64,000 bases of DNA, taken from contig CBDCMW010000002.1 of the NCBI GenBank assembly GCA_965219165.1, positions 3,410,001 through 3,474,000 of the forward strand, in the 5' to 3' direction. A model generated the notes under the pieces. It worked only from the letters and a program-made list of their open reading frames with translations, had not been told where the DNA came from and did no database searches. Both the position numbers and the translations under genes were made by a program. Below are positions 53,407 to 61,817 of this stretch, piece after piece (position 1 is the first letter of the stretch; each line of letters begins with the position of its first letter). This stretch comes from Aldehydirespirator sp965219165 (GTDB taxonomy: Bacteria > Actinomycetota > Acidimicrobiia > Acidimicrobiales > Aldehydirespiratoraceae).

Positions 53407-53449
53407 CTTCAAGCAGTTAGCCACATCCAGGGTGGTTAACTCCTTGAAG
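53407..53449. repeat. 43-bp palindromic repeat, copy 3
   Basis: cttcaagcagttagccac, centre atccagg, gtggttaactccttgaag. One base differs from copy 2; the flanking gatcgat is shared too. It covers the end of the nitrobindin gene, supplying its last codons and TAA stop (53,436-53,438). Confidence 0.9.
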
Positions 53450-53933
53450 ATCGATTCCTCGACAGTTCGGCTCGTACGTGGTGGATCAGATCCGGCTCGC
53501 CCACCGCGGCCATCCACAACTCCGAGACCAGCACCGGTCCGGCCAGGCACAGCCGGCGCCGCACCGCCGTCACCGACTTCGCCGTCGGGGTGAGGCCGAT
53601 CTGAGCGGACTCCAACTCGACCACCAGGCCGTCGGCGGCCGGGGTCACCGAGCCGACGTCCACCTCCACGATCCCCGACGGCTGGGCCACGGCCAGCTCG
53701 ACGACACCGTCGGGCAGGGCCCTGAGGTACCCGGCCTCGGCGTGCAGCGGCTGGCCCGTCGAGCGGTCCCGGCTGCGCTGGACCATGGACAGGAACGGTT
53801 TGCCGACATGGCCGAAGACCAGCTCCTCGGTGTAGGCGAAGTCGTCGATGGTGGGGTATCTGCCCTCCCCGGAGCCGCGCCAGGTCCCGAGCAGGGGCGC
53901 GAGCGGCAGGCACATCGGGTGCAACTCGACCAT
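53436..53933 (-). CDS. Nitrobindin-like heme-binding beta-barrel (THAP4/DUF1794 family)
   Basis: 165 aa. PLLGTWRGSGEGRYPTIDDF at the N-terminus and the C-terminal DLIHHVRAELSR (heme-ligand His region) are typical of nitrobindins, which bind ferric heme and isomerise peroxynitrite. Middle strands such as FSMVQRSRDRSTG-type and GVVELAVAQPSGIVEV fit the 10-strand barrel. The last residues RSSRS and the stop come from the inserted palindromic repeat. Confidence 0.87.
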   Translation of the reverse strand: MVELHPMCLPLAPLLGTWRGSGEGRYPTIDDFAYTEELVFGHVGKPFLSMVQRSRDRSTGQPLHAEAGYLRALPDGVVELAVAQPSGIVEVDVGSVTPAADGLVVELESAQIGLTPTAKSVTAVRRRLCLAGPVLVSELWMAAVGEPDLIHHVRAELSRNRSSRS

Positions 53934-54046
53934 GCCTGGAAGCTATCCGGGCGCGGTCGCCGTCGGCCCCGGAAGCTGCCGGGGCGCGCAACAGCCCGGC
54001 GCCAGGGGGTCGGGCCGGGCTGTTGTTGGGGGGTCCGGGACGGGAA

Positions 54047-55669
54047 CTAGAAGTCCATGTCGGGCATGCCGCCGCCCGCAGAGCCGTTCTCGGGGACATC
54101 GGCGATGACAGCCTCCGTGGTGAGGAACAGCGCGGCGATCGAGCCGGCGTTCTGCAGGGCCGAGCGGGTGACCTTGGCCGCGTCGATGATGCCCGCGGCG
54201 ATGAGGTCCTCGTACTCGCCGGTGGCGGCGTTGAGCCCGTTGGGACCGCTCAGGTTGCGGACCCGCTCGACGACGACGCCGCCCTCGAGTCCGGCGTTCA
54301 CCGCGATCTGGCTCAGCGGCGCCACCAGCGCCTTGGCCACGATGCGGGCCCCAGTCTTCTCGTCGGCGTCGCTGAGTCCCTCGACCGCGGCGTCAACCGC
54401 GTCGACGGCCCGCAGCAGCGTCACGCCGCCACCAGCCACGACGCCCTCCTCAATGGCGGCCTTGGTGGTGCTCACGGCGTCCTCGATGCGGTGCTTCTTC
54501 TCCTTGAGCTCCACTTCGGTGGCTGCGCCCACCTTGAGCACGGCCACGCCGCCGGAGAGCTTGGCCAGGCGCTCCTCGAGCTTCTCACGGTCGTAGTCGG
54601 AGTCGGTGTTGTCGATCTCGCCCTTGATCTGATTGATGCGGCCGGCCACGTCGGACGGGTCGCCGGCGCCTTCGACGATGGTGGTCTCGTCCTTGGTGAC
54701 GATCACCTTGCGGGCCTGGCCCAGCATGTCGACGCCCACGCTGTCGAGCTTGAGGCCGACCTCCTCGCTGATGACCTGGCCGCCGGTGAGGATGGCCATG
54801 TCCTGCAGCATCGCCTTGCGGCGGTCGCCGAAGCCCGGCGCCTTCACGGCCACGGACGTGAACGTGCCCCGGATCTTGTTGACCACCAGGGTGGCCAGAG
54901 CCTCGCCGTCCACGTCCTCGGCGATGGTCAGCAGGGGCTTGCCGCTCTGCATGACCTTCTCGAGCACGGGCACCAGGTCGCGCACGTTGGAGATCTTCGA
55001 CGCGACGAGCAGGATCTGCGGGTTGTCGAGCACCGCTTCCATGCGCTCGGGGTCGGTGACGAAGTACGGGGAGATGTAACCCTTGTCGAAGCGCATGCCC
55101 TCGACGGTCTCCATCTCCAAGCCGAAGGTCTGGCCCTCCTCGACGGTGATGACGCCGTCCTTGCCGACCTTGTCGATGGCGTCGGAGATGGTGGCCCCGA
55201 TCTCGGGGTCGGCGGCGGAGATGGCGGCCACGTTGGCGATCTGGGCCTTGTCGGACGACACGTCGTGGCTGTTGCTGTGGATCGACTCCACCGCGGCGTC
55301 CACGGCGGCCTCGATGCCTCGCTTGAGCGACATCGGGTTGGCGCCGGCCGCCACGTTGCGCAGACCCTCACGCACCATTGCCCACGCCAGCACCGTGGCG
55401 GTGGTGGTGCCGTCGCCGGCTACGTCGTCGGTCTTCTTGGCGACCTCCTTGACCAGTTCGGCGCCGATCTTCTCGAAGGGGTCCTCCAGCTCGATCTCCT
55501 TGGCGATCGACACGCCGTCGTTGGTGATGGTGGGGGCGCCCCACTTCTTGTCGAGCACGACGTTGCGGCCCTTGGGGCCCAGCGTGACCCGCACTGCGTC
55601 GGCGAGCTGGTTCATGCCGCGCTCAAGAGCACGGCGGGCCTGCTCGTCGAACTGGATCGTCTTAGCCAT
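54047..55669 (-). CDS. groEL: 60-kDa chaperonin GroEL
   Basis: 540 aa, full length. ATG 55,669 after ggaggttcc. ATP-binding DVAGDGTTTATVLAWAMV, apical-domain KAPGFGDRRKAMLQDMA, KLSGGVAVLKVGAATEVE, and C-terminal GGGMPDMDF rather than a His-rich tail, the usual form of the main actinobacterial GroEL. No groES is next to it, as is common for the second actinobacterial groEL. Controlled by the CIRCE element 54 bp upstream. Confidence 0.97.
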   Translation of the reverse strand: MAKTIQFDEQARRALERGMNQLADAVRVTLGPKGRNVVLDKKWGAPTITNDGVSIAKEIELEDPFEKIGAELVKEVAKKTDDVAGDGTTTATVLAWAMVREGLRNVAAGANPMSLKRGIEAAVDAAVESIHSNSHDVSSDKAQIANVAAISAADPEIGATISDAIDKVGKDGVITVEEGQTFGLEMETVEGMRFDKGYISPYFVTDPERMEAVLDNPQILLVASKISNVRDLVPVLEKVMQSGKPLLTIAEDVDGEALATLVVNKIRGTFTSVAVKAPGFGDRRKAMLQDMAILTGGQVISEEVGLKLDSVGVDMLGQARKVIVTKDETTIVEGAGDPSDVAGRINQIKGEIDNTDSDYDREKLEERLAKLSGGVAVLKVGAATEVELKEKKHRIEDAVSTTKAAIEEGVVAGGGVTLLRAVDAVDAAVEGLSDADEKTGARIVAKALVAPLSQIAVNAGLEGGVVVERVRNLSGPNGLNAATGEYEDLIAAGIIDAAKVTRSALQNAGSIAALFLTTEAVIADVPENGSAGGGMPDMDF

Positions 55670-55722
55670 TGGAACCTCCGGAACGGCCCTTGGGCGGGCC
55701 AGCAGTCTCTTCGTTGCCTGGG

Positions 55723-55749
55723 TTGGCACTCGCGTGCCGCGAGTGCCAA
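55723..55749. promoter_or_regulatory. CIRCE element (HrcA operator)
   Basis: TTGGCACTC-N9-GAGTGCCAA, a perfect 9-bp inverted repeat with the standard 9-bp spacer. HrcA represses chaperonin genes through this site until heat shock. No hrcA is in the window. Confidence 0.95.
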
Positions 55750-55832
55750 GTCAACCGCGACAGGCCCGCGATGACAACCCGCCGGAGCGCGAATATGGCC
55801 GTCCGAAGCCGGGAGTTCGCGGGCGCGGTGCG

Positions 55833-56114
55833 TCAGCCGCGTCCGCCCGCGACCGCGGGCACGATGCTCACGGTGGCGCCGTCGTCGACGGCGGTGCTGA
55901 GCCCGTCGAGGAAGCGGACATCGTCATCGCTGACGAACACGTTGACGAAACGGCGCAACTCGCCCGACTCATCGACGATCCGGTCACGGAAGCCGGGGTG
56001 CGACGACTCCAGCGAGTCGAGCACCTCCACGAGGGTGGCACCGTCGACGGCCACCTCCGACGCACCGGCGGTGAGGACTCTCAGGGTCGTGGGCACTCGG
56101 ACAGTGACGGCCAT
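55833..56114 (-). CDS. MoaD/ThiS/CysO-like sulfur-carrier protein
   Basis: 93-aa ubiquitin fold. VEVLDSLESSHPGFRDRIVD and RRFVNVFVSDDDVRFLDGL match CysO-type carriers; the C-terminus is VSIVPAVAGGRG. Carriers need a terminal GG; here RG follows, so a protease would have to trim two residues before thiocarboxylation. CysO of mycobacteria serves cysteine synthesis. No cysM or mec gene is nearby. Confidence 0.85.
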   Translation of the reverse strand: MAVTVRVPTTLRVLTAGASEVAVDGATLVEVLDSLESSHPGFRDRIVDESGELRRFVNVFVSDDDVRFLDGLSTAVDDGATVSIVPAVAGGRG

Positions 56115-56254
56115 GTTCTTTCCTCGATGTGCTCAGAGATGCGCCTACCGGACCCGGGCCATCGTATCGGGCCACCACTGAGAGACAGCGCGGGCAGGTG
56201 CCGACGGCTCGCGGTGCAGCGTCGTGTCTCCCGCTCGGCCTCTAGGATCAGCCT

Positions 56255-56464
56255 GTGGCCTCAGACGTGGAACGGCGTGCGCAGCGATCGAGGGGACCGT
56301 CCCTGCCAGGGCTGGTGGTGATGGGCGCGCTGGCGGTGGTGGGAGCGATCACGCTCCTTCAGTGGGCGGTGGCCGTGTTCACCTGGCTGATCACGTTCGC
56401 GATGCTCATGGTGGTGCTGTTGGGCCTGGGGTGGTGGGTCGTCACGTTGAAGCGCCGGGGCTGA
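56255..56464 (+). CDS. Small membrane protein (69 aa)
   Basis: GTG 56,255. Basic N-terminus (ERRAQRSRGPSLPG), then two closely spaced hydrophobic helices (LVVMGALAVVGAITLLQWA; TWLITFAMLMVVLLGLGWWV) and a basic KRRG tail. Its end overlaps the convergent glycerate kinase gene by 23 bp. No family recognised. Confidence 0.55.
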   Translation: MASDVERRAQRSRGPSLPGLVVMGALAVVGAITLLQWAVAVFTWLITFAMLMVVLLGLGWWVVTLKRRG

Positions 56465-57461
56465 GGCTCGCCAGCGCTTCGCTCACCGCGGCACGAACGC
56501 AGCCGCAGGCTTCAGCTCTGGCCCGATCCGAGCCGAAGCGGGCCGTCAAGTCGACGACCTCAAGGCCATCGGGCGCCGGTACTCGCGGGTCCGCGCTTCC
56601 CACAATGGCGAGGGCCGGCACACCGGCCTCCGCGGCCAGCTGCGCCACTCCCCCGACCACCTTGCCCTGTAGCGACGTGGCGTCGTAGCGGCCCTCGCCG
56701 GTCACGACCACCTCGGCGTCGAGGATCCGTTCCCCCAGGTCGATCTCGTCGGCGACCAACTCGAAGCCGTTGACCAGGCTGGCGCCCCGTGCGGCCAGAC
56801 CCCCGGCCAGACCCCCGGCCGCGCCGGCGCCCGCCATTGCGGTCACGTCCACTCCGAAGTCGTGCTCATAGATCTGCGCCAGCCGCCTGAGGCGCCGGGT
56901 CAGCAACTCGACCTGGGCGGGCGAGGCCCCCTTCTGCGGACCGTAGACGGCGGCCGCTTCCACGAAAGCCGTGCGCACGTCGCAAGCCACGATCATCTCC
57001 ACTCCCGACATCCGGGCCGGCGACGGCAGAGACTCCAGCGCGCCGAGGCCGCCGTCGGTGGTGGCCGAGCCGCCCACCGCCACCAGCACGCGGTGGGCGC
57101 CGGCCGCGACCGCCTCGGCGATCAGCTCGCCGGTGCCGGACGTGGTGGCGTTGACCGGGTCGTTGCCGGAGGCGCCGCCGGCCACGGCCAGGCCCGAGGC
57201 GAGGGCCATCTCGATGACGGCGACGCCCCGGCTGAGCCGCCAGGGCGCGGTGACCGGCTCGCCCAGCGGCCCCGTAACCACCGAGGAACGGTTGGGGCCG
57301 CCCAGCGCGTCGAGGGTTCCCTCGCCCCCGTCGGCCATGGGCGCTCTGTCGCAGGATGCCGAGGCGGCCCTGGCAGCCGCGGCGATGGCCTCGGCAACCT
57401 CGCCCGCCGAGGCCGTCCCGCGGAACTTGTCGGGGGCCGCCAGCACGCGCACGGGCCACAT
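56442..57461 (-). CDS. Glycerate kinase (GlxK/GarK type)
   Basis: 339 aa. VLAAPDKFRGTASAGEVAEA, PMADGGEGTLDAL, GGSATTDGGLGALE, YGPQKGASPAQVELL and VVVTGEGRYDATSLQGKVVG are the class signature. It phosphorylates glycerate in glyoxylate or serine metabolism. Start ATG 57,461; VRVLAAPDKF four codons later is also possible. Confidence 0.93.
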   Translation of the reverse strand: MWPVRVLAAPDKFRGTASAGEVAEAIAAAARAASASCDRAPMADGGEGTLDALGGPNRSSVVTGPLGEPVTAPWRLSRGVAVIEMALASGLAVAGGASGNDPVNATTSGTGELIAEAVAAGAHRVLVAVGGSATTDGGLGALESLPSPARMSGVEMIVACDVRTAFVEAAAVYGPQKGASPAQVELLTRRLRRLAQIYEHDFGVDVTAMAGAGAAGGLAGGLAARGASLVNGFELVADEIDLGERILDAEVVVTGEGRYDATSLQGKVVGGVAQLAAEAGVPALAIVGSADPRVPAPDGLEVVDLTARFGSDRARAEACGCVRAAVSEALASLSPGAST

Positions 57462-57514
57462 TCTGGCGGCATCCCGCAGGACCCGCGCTCAGCGGGGGGG
57501 GGTGCTATCCGAGC

Positions 57515-58132
57515 TCAGCCCGCGGGCGGCGCGGGATCGAGGATCACGTCGTCGGTGCCGACGACTGCGAAGATGTTGAAGTCCTCGAGGTTCTCCGGCG
57601 ACTCCGGGTTCCGGATCAGCGTCATGATCGTGCCCGGAGCGGGCGTGATGATGTCCGGGGGCGCCCCGAGCACGGACGCGACCGCCTTGGCGTCGTCTCC
57701 GTAGCCGGCCTTGTAGTAGATGACCGACCCTTCGACACGGTCCTGCTCGGTGTTCTTGGCCGCGGTCACGTAACCGGAGGCGTTGAGCGTGCTCGCCGTG
57801 CGGCCGGCTCGGCCCCGCTCGCCGGTGCCGTTCATCACTGCCACCTTGACCTCGCCCGGCAAGTGGGTGACCACCGGGGGAGCCGTAGTCGTGGTTGTGG
57901 TGGAGCTTGTCGTGGACGTCGCGTCGGCTTCGGGACTGTCTTCTGAGTCGCCTTCGCCGGTGGGCGAGGACTCTGCTTCGGTGTCGTCATTGGAAGCATC
58001 GGTGCTGCTGTCGTCGGAGCCGTCGAAGCCTCGCGACAGCAAGAAGGCGCCCAGTGCAACCGCAACGATCACAAGCACAATCGCCCGCCCAGCCGAGCCG
58101 CCTCCCGAAGAATGAGAGTGCTGGGGAGTCAT
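57515..58132 (-). CDS. Membrane-anchored LytR_C-domain protein
   Basis: 205 aa from ATG 58,132. One N-terminal helix (AIVLVIVAVALGAFLLS), an acidic Ser/Thr linker ending in poly-Thr, and a C-terminal LytR_C domain (EVKVAVMNGTGERGRAGRTA; DIITPAPGTIMTLIR). This domain is found on and around LytR-CpsA-Psr wall-polymer ligases. It lies in the same direction after hpnE with a 59-bp gap. Confidence 0.85.
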   Translation of the reverse strand: MTPQHSHSSGGGSAGRAIVLVIVAVALGAFLLSRGFDGSDDSSTDASNDDTEAESSPTGEGDSEDSPEADATSTTSSTTTTTTAPPVVTHLPGEVKVAVMNGTGERGRAGRTASTLNASGYVTAAKNTEQDRVEGSVIYYKAGYGDDAKAVASVLGAPPDIITPAPGTIMTLIRNPESPENLEDFNIFAVVGTDDVILDPAPPAG

Positions 58133-58191
58133 GGATCGCACCTTAGCCTGTGTTTCTGGCGGAGTCTCGCACCGGCTCGGAGGGTTCGAAG

Positions 58192-59583
58192 TCAATCATC
58201 GGAGCCCTCGGAACCGGGAGCGTTCCCACCCGCGGACCTGGACGCGAAGCGGGCCGCGAGGCGGCCGGCCTCGGTGCCGCTGCGGACCGCTCCCTCCATT
58301 GTGGCCGGCCAGCCGGTGCCGGACCAGGCCCCTGCCAAGTACACGCCCGGGAGGCCGGATTCGACCCCGGCCCGCAGGCTGTGGGTTCCCGGCACGCCGA
58401 GGAAGGTGGCGGAGTGCTCGCGGGTGACGATCGACTCGGTGACGGTCGCGTCCGCCGCCGCCGGCAGCAGGCGGGCCAGCTCCGCGGTGAAATGCGCCAC
58501 GAGGTCGGCCGAGGCCATGCCGATGTAGGACTCGGCGGCCGAGAGAGACACCGCCAGGCACTGGCGGCCGTCGTCCAGCCCGGCGCCGCCGGTGCGGTCG
58601 AACACGAACTGCGCGTCGGTGCCGACACCGGCGAAGAAGGCCATGTCGGTGACCGGGCGGTCGTACACCAGGTGGACGTTGACGATCGGCGAGGTGCCCA
58701 GCTCGACCAGCCGATCCTGGGCCGCGACGGTGCCGGTGGGCAGCAGCTCGGCCACCGCGTCGTGGGGCACCGCCACCACCACCGAGTCGGCCTCGATGAC
58801 CTGCCCGTCGGCTTGCACCTCCAGGCCTCCGCCGGCGCCGGTGCGCACAGCCTTCACCAGGACGCGCGTGCGGACCTCGTTGCCCGCGGCCTCCAGTACC
58901 CGCCGGGCGGCGTCGCCGTGCAGGGCCGACAGCGGCACCCGGGCCCATCCGATGTCGGCCGCACCGGCCTCGGTGAGCAGCCCGGTCACGAACACCTTGG
59001 CGGCCAGCTTGAGGGAGGCGTCGGCTGCGGTGGCGTTGACTGTCGGCAGCACGATCAGGTTCCAGAATGTCTCGATGGCGGTTGGGTCCTGGCCGTGGGC
59101 GGACAGCCAGTCACCGAAAGCCATATCGTCGAGCGCGGGATCGTCGGGATCCAGCCGTCTCAGCGCCAAGCCCGCCCGCAGCACGCCCAGCCTCTGGCGG
59201 AGGCTCAGATGCGGGTAGGTCAGTAGGGCCGGCGCCAGGTGCAGCGGAGCCGGTCCGGGCGTCTGCTTGATGGATCCAACCGGACCGCCCGGTGCCAGCA
59301 CGGGGACGTCGAGCCGGCTCTGCATCCACACGCCGTCGGCCGAGCCGATCCGTTCCAGGAACGCTCGGTAGGCGGTGCAGCAGCGCATGAAGACGTGCTG
59401 GCCGTTGTCGAACCAGATGCCGTGACGCTCGAACGACCAGGTGGCGCCGCCGAGTCTGGGGCGGCGCTCGAGCAGCGTGACGGCTGCGCCGCCATCGGCT
59501 GCCTCGACTGCGGCCGACAGTCCGGCCAGGCCGCCGCCGACGACCACTACCCGGGGGCGCCGGCTCGAAGCGGCAGGACTCAC
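58192..59583 (-). CDS. hpnE: Hydroxysqualene dehydroxylase
   Basis: 463-aa FAD enzyme that reduces hydroxysqualene to squalene. FAD-binding VVVVGGGLAGLSAAVEAADG, RPRLGGATWSFERHGIWFDN, NLIVLPTVNATAADASLKLA and the C-terminal VYLAGAWSGTGWPATMEGAV. It follows hpnC and hpnD in the same direction, giving the three-step HpnCDE route from farnesyl diphosphate to squalene for hopanoids. No squalene-hopene cyclase is in the window. Confidence 0.92.
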   Translation of the reverse strand: MSPAASSRRPRVVVVGGGLAGLSAAVEAADGGAAVTLLERRPRLGGATWSFERHGIWFDNGQHVFMRCCTAYRAFLERIGSADGVWMQSRLDVPVLAPGGPVGSIKQTPGPAPLHLAPALLTYPHLSLRQRLGVLRAGLALRRLDPDDPALDDMAFGDWLSAHGQDPTAIETFWNLIVLPTVNATAADASLKLAAKVFVTGLLTEAGAADIGWARVPLSALHGDAARRVLEAAGNEVRTRVLVKAVRTGAGGGLEVQADGQVIEADSVVVAVPHDAVAELLPTGTVAAQDRLVELGTSPIVNVHLVYDRPVTDMAFFAGVGTDAQFVFDRTGGAGLDDGRQCLAVSLSAAESYIGMASADLVAHFTAELARLLPAAADATVTESIVTREHSATFLGVPGTHSLRAGVESGLPGVYLAGAWSGTGWPATMEGAVRSGTEAGRLAARFASRSAGGNAPGSEGSDD

Positions 59584-59604
59584 GCTGGGGGCGCGACCGC
59601 GGGG

Positions 59605-59730
59605 CCGGGGCTCACCGCCGAGATCCGCGCACGCTGCGAGCCGGGGCTCACGGCCGAGATCCGCGCACGCTACGAGCCGGGGCTCACGGCCGAGATCCGC
59701 GCACGCTGCGAGCCGGGCTCACGGCCGCAG
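59605..59730. repeat. 36-bp tandem repeat between hpnE and hpnD (3.5 copies)
   Basis: Units at 59,605, 59,641 and 59,677 plus a half unit from 59,713, with core ctcacggccgagatccgcgc. It overlaps the last codons of hpnD (stop at 59,719). Confidence 0.85.
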
Positions 59731-60627
59731 TCCACACAGGCTGCGGGATGCCACGAGGCCCTTCTCCCAGGCAGGCAGGCTGACTCGTCCCTCCAGGGGG
59801 GCTGTGGGCTGGGAGAGGATTCGACCCAGCAGCCGCCGGTAGATCCCGGCCATCGCCGCGGTGCACGCCCGGCTGCGATGATCGAGATGGTCCAGTAGCT
59901 CCAGTCCCCGCTCGAACCACATCACGGCCTGACCCGCCACGAACTGGACCAGCTCGGCGACGCTGTCGGGCGGCGCCCACTGGCCGGGGGTGATCCCGAA
60001 GCGGTCCCGCTCCTGCTCGGGCAGGTATATGCGCCCCATCTGGTGGTCCTCGACGATGTCGCGCAGCATGTTGGTGAGCTGCAGGGCCACACCGAGGTCG
60101 TCGGCCAGTTCCTCGACGGTCCGGGCCCGCTCGGTCGGGTGCCCGTTGCCGCCGGCCCGGCTCTTCTCGGGTCCGCGGGCGGGCTTGGTTCCGAAGACGC
60201 CCAGCGACAGGCGGCCCACCGAGCCGGCCACCAGACGGCAGTAGCGCACGGTGTCGTCCATGGTGGCGTAGGTCTCGCCTCGCACGTCGAACTCGCTGCC
60301 CTCCACGATCTCGTGCAGGGCGGCCACAGGGATCGGGTAGTGGTCGGCAGCGTGGGCCACGGCCACCAGCACCGGGTCGGCGGGGTCGGCGATCTCGCCG
60401 GCCTCCAGAGCCCCGATCGCGTTGTGGAACTCGTCCAGGGCGGCGAGCTTGCGGTCCTGGGGCCAGTCGCCGTCGCCTACATCGTCGATGCGGCGGGCCA
60501 TCGCGTACAGAGCGGCCATCGCCCTGCGCTTGGGCGGCGCCAGCAGGCGGATCCCGTACGCGAAGTTGCGGGCCTCGGTCCAGGTGATCTCCTCACAGCG
60601 GCGATAGGCCGCCTCCGCTGAGATCAC
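59719..60627 (-). CDS. hpnD: Presqualene diphosphate synthase
   Basis: 302 aa. Two Asp-rich motifs: ARRIDDVGDGDWPQD and LTNMLRDIVEDHQMGRIYLP. It condenses two farnesyl diphosphates. YAMARRIDD and FGTKPARG fit the HpnD subgroup. The C-terminus PAWEKGLVASRSLCGLRP runs into a tandem repeat. ATGA overlap with hpnC at 60,624. Confidence 0.93.
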   Translation of the reverse strand: MISAEAAYRRCEEITWTEARNFAYGIRLLAPPKRRAMAALYAMARRIDDVGDGDWPQDRKLAALDEFHNAIGALEAGEIADPADPVLVAVAHAADHYPIPVAALHEIVEGSEFDVRGETYATMDDTVRYCRLVAGSVGRLSLGVFGTKPARGPEKSRAGGNGHPTERARTVEELADDLGVALQLTNMLRDIVEDHQMGRIYLPEQERDRFGITPGQWAPPDSVAELVQFVAGQAVMWFERGLELLDHLDHRSRACTAAMAGIYRRLLGRILSQPTAPLEGRVSLPAWEKGLVASRSLCGLRP

Positions 60628-61640
60628 GCTCCAACCGTCCCCCGCCCGCGCCGGGCTGCGCCGGCCAGGTACACGCTGGCGAGACGGCCCAGTACCCGGG
60701 CGGAGCCCGCCTTGCGGGTGCGGCCCAGCACCTCGAAGTCGGCCGCCTCGAGCGCGTCGAGACCGGCCAGCCCACCGGCCACGAACCCGGCCACGGCCAG
60801 GCGGGCCGGTCCTCGCAGCGACGCCACCAGCCCCTTGCCGCCGTCGAGCATGGCCCGAGCCCGGCTGGCCTCGTAGGCCACCAGGCCGCGCAGGCTGGCC
60901 GAAGCTGTCGGGGCGTGGAGGTCCTCGACCTCGACGCCGAAGCGCGCCATGTCGTCGGCTGGCAGGTAGACGCGCCCTCTGGCCGCGTCCTCGGCCACGT
61001 CTTGGAGGTGCTCCAGCACCTGAAGCCCGCTGCAGACGTCGTCGGAGGCGGTCAGGCGTTCGGGGGTCGCCGTTTCGAAGACGGCCAGCACCAGGTGTCC
61101 GACGGGGTTGGCCGACAGCTTGCAGTACTCCATCAACTCGTCGAAGTCGGCGTAGCGGTTCTTGTGCTGGTCGAGTCGGTTGGCGGCCAGCAACTGGTCG
61201 AAGGGCTGGCGGTCCAGCCCGAATCGGGCCACCGCGGGCGCCAGCCGGACGAAGGCATCGTGGCGGGGGGCTCCGGCGAACAGGTCGTCGAGCTGAGCCT
61301 CGACCCAGTCGAGGGCGGCCAGGCGGTCCCCGGGGTACTCGTCGCCGAGGTTGTCGACGAGCCGTGCGTAGCCGTAGATCGCCCGCAGGTGACCCTGCAC
61401 CGCTCTGGGCAGCAGCCGCAGTGCCACCGGGAAGTTCTCATGCGATGCCCGAGCCATGATCGCGTCGAGACCGACCTGGCGCTCGACCGCCGCCGCGGTG
61501 GCGGCCGCATCGGAGGACGCCGGCGGCGTGCTTTGCGGCGGGGGCGAGTCGTGCGGCATGCCGTTCACTGCTGGGTGGATGGACGCCGGCTGCCCGCTGT
61601 AAGGAGGGCGACCGCTCTTAGGGCCTGCGCCGGTCGGCAT
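60624..61640 (-). CDS. hpnC: Hydroxysqualene synthase
   Basis: 338 aa; the about 60 N-terminal residues are disordered and Pro-rich, so the true start may be ATG 61,559 (MPHDSPPPQ). Motifs ARLVDNLGDEYPGDRL (first Asp-rich) and VLEHLQDVAEDAARGRVYLP (second) identify the squalene/phytoene synthase fold. It converts presqualene diphosphate to hydroxysqualene. Confidence 0.92.
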   Translation of the reverse strand: MPTGAGPKSGRPPYSGQPASIHPAVNGMPHDSPPPQSTPPASSDAAATAAAVERQVGLDAIMARASHENFPVALRLLPRAVQGHLRAIYGYARLVDNLGDEYPGDRLAALDWVEAQLDDLFAGAPRHDAFVRLAPAVARFGLDRQPFDQLLAANRLDQHKNRYADFDELMEYCKLSANPVGHLVLAVFETATPERLTASDDVCSGLQVLEHLQDVAEDAARGRVYLPADDMARFGVEVEDLHAPTASASLRGLVAYEASRARAMLDGGKGLVASLRGPARLAVAGFVAGGLAGLDALEAADFEVLGRTRKAGSARVLGRLASVYLAGAARRGRGTVGA

Positions 61641-61817
61641 GACGGACGTTCCCGCACCGGGTCGAAGCTACCACCCTGCTGATGCGGGCTTGGGGGCACG
61701 CGGGGGATCCGTCCGGGCCCCCGTCGGACCTTCCGGCCCTTGAGGGTGAGGGGCCGTCCCCCAAAAATATTGAAAAAGGGTTGCAATTGATCGAAACACT
61801 GTATTAGATGGCGAACC

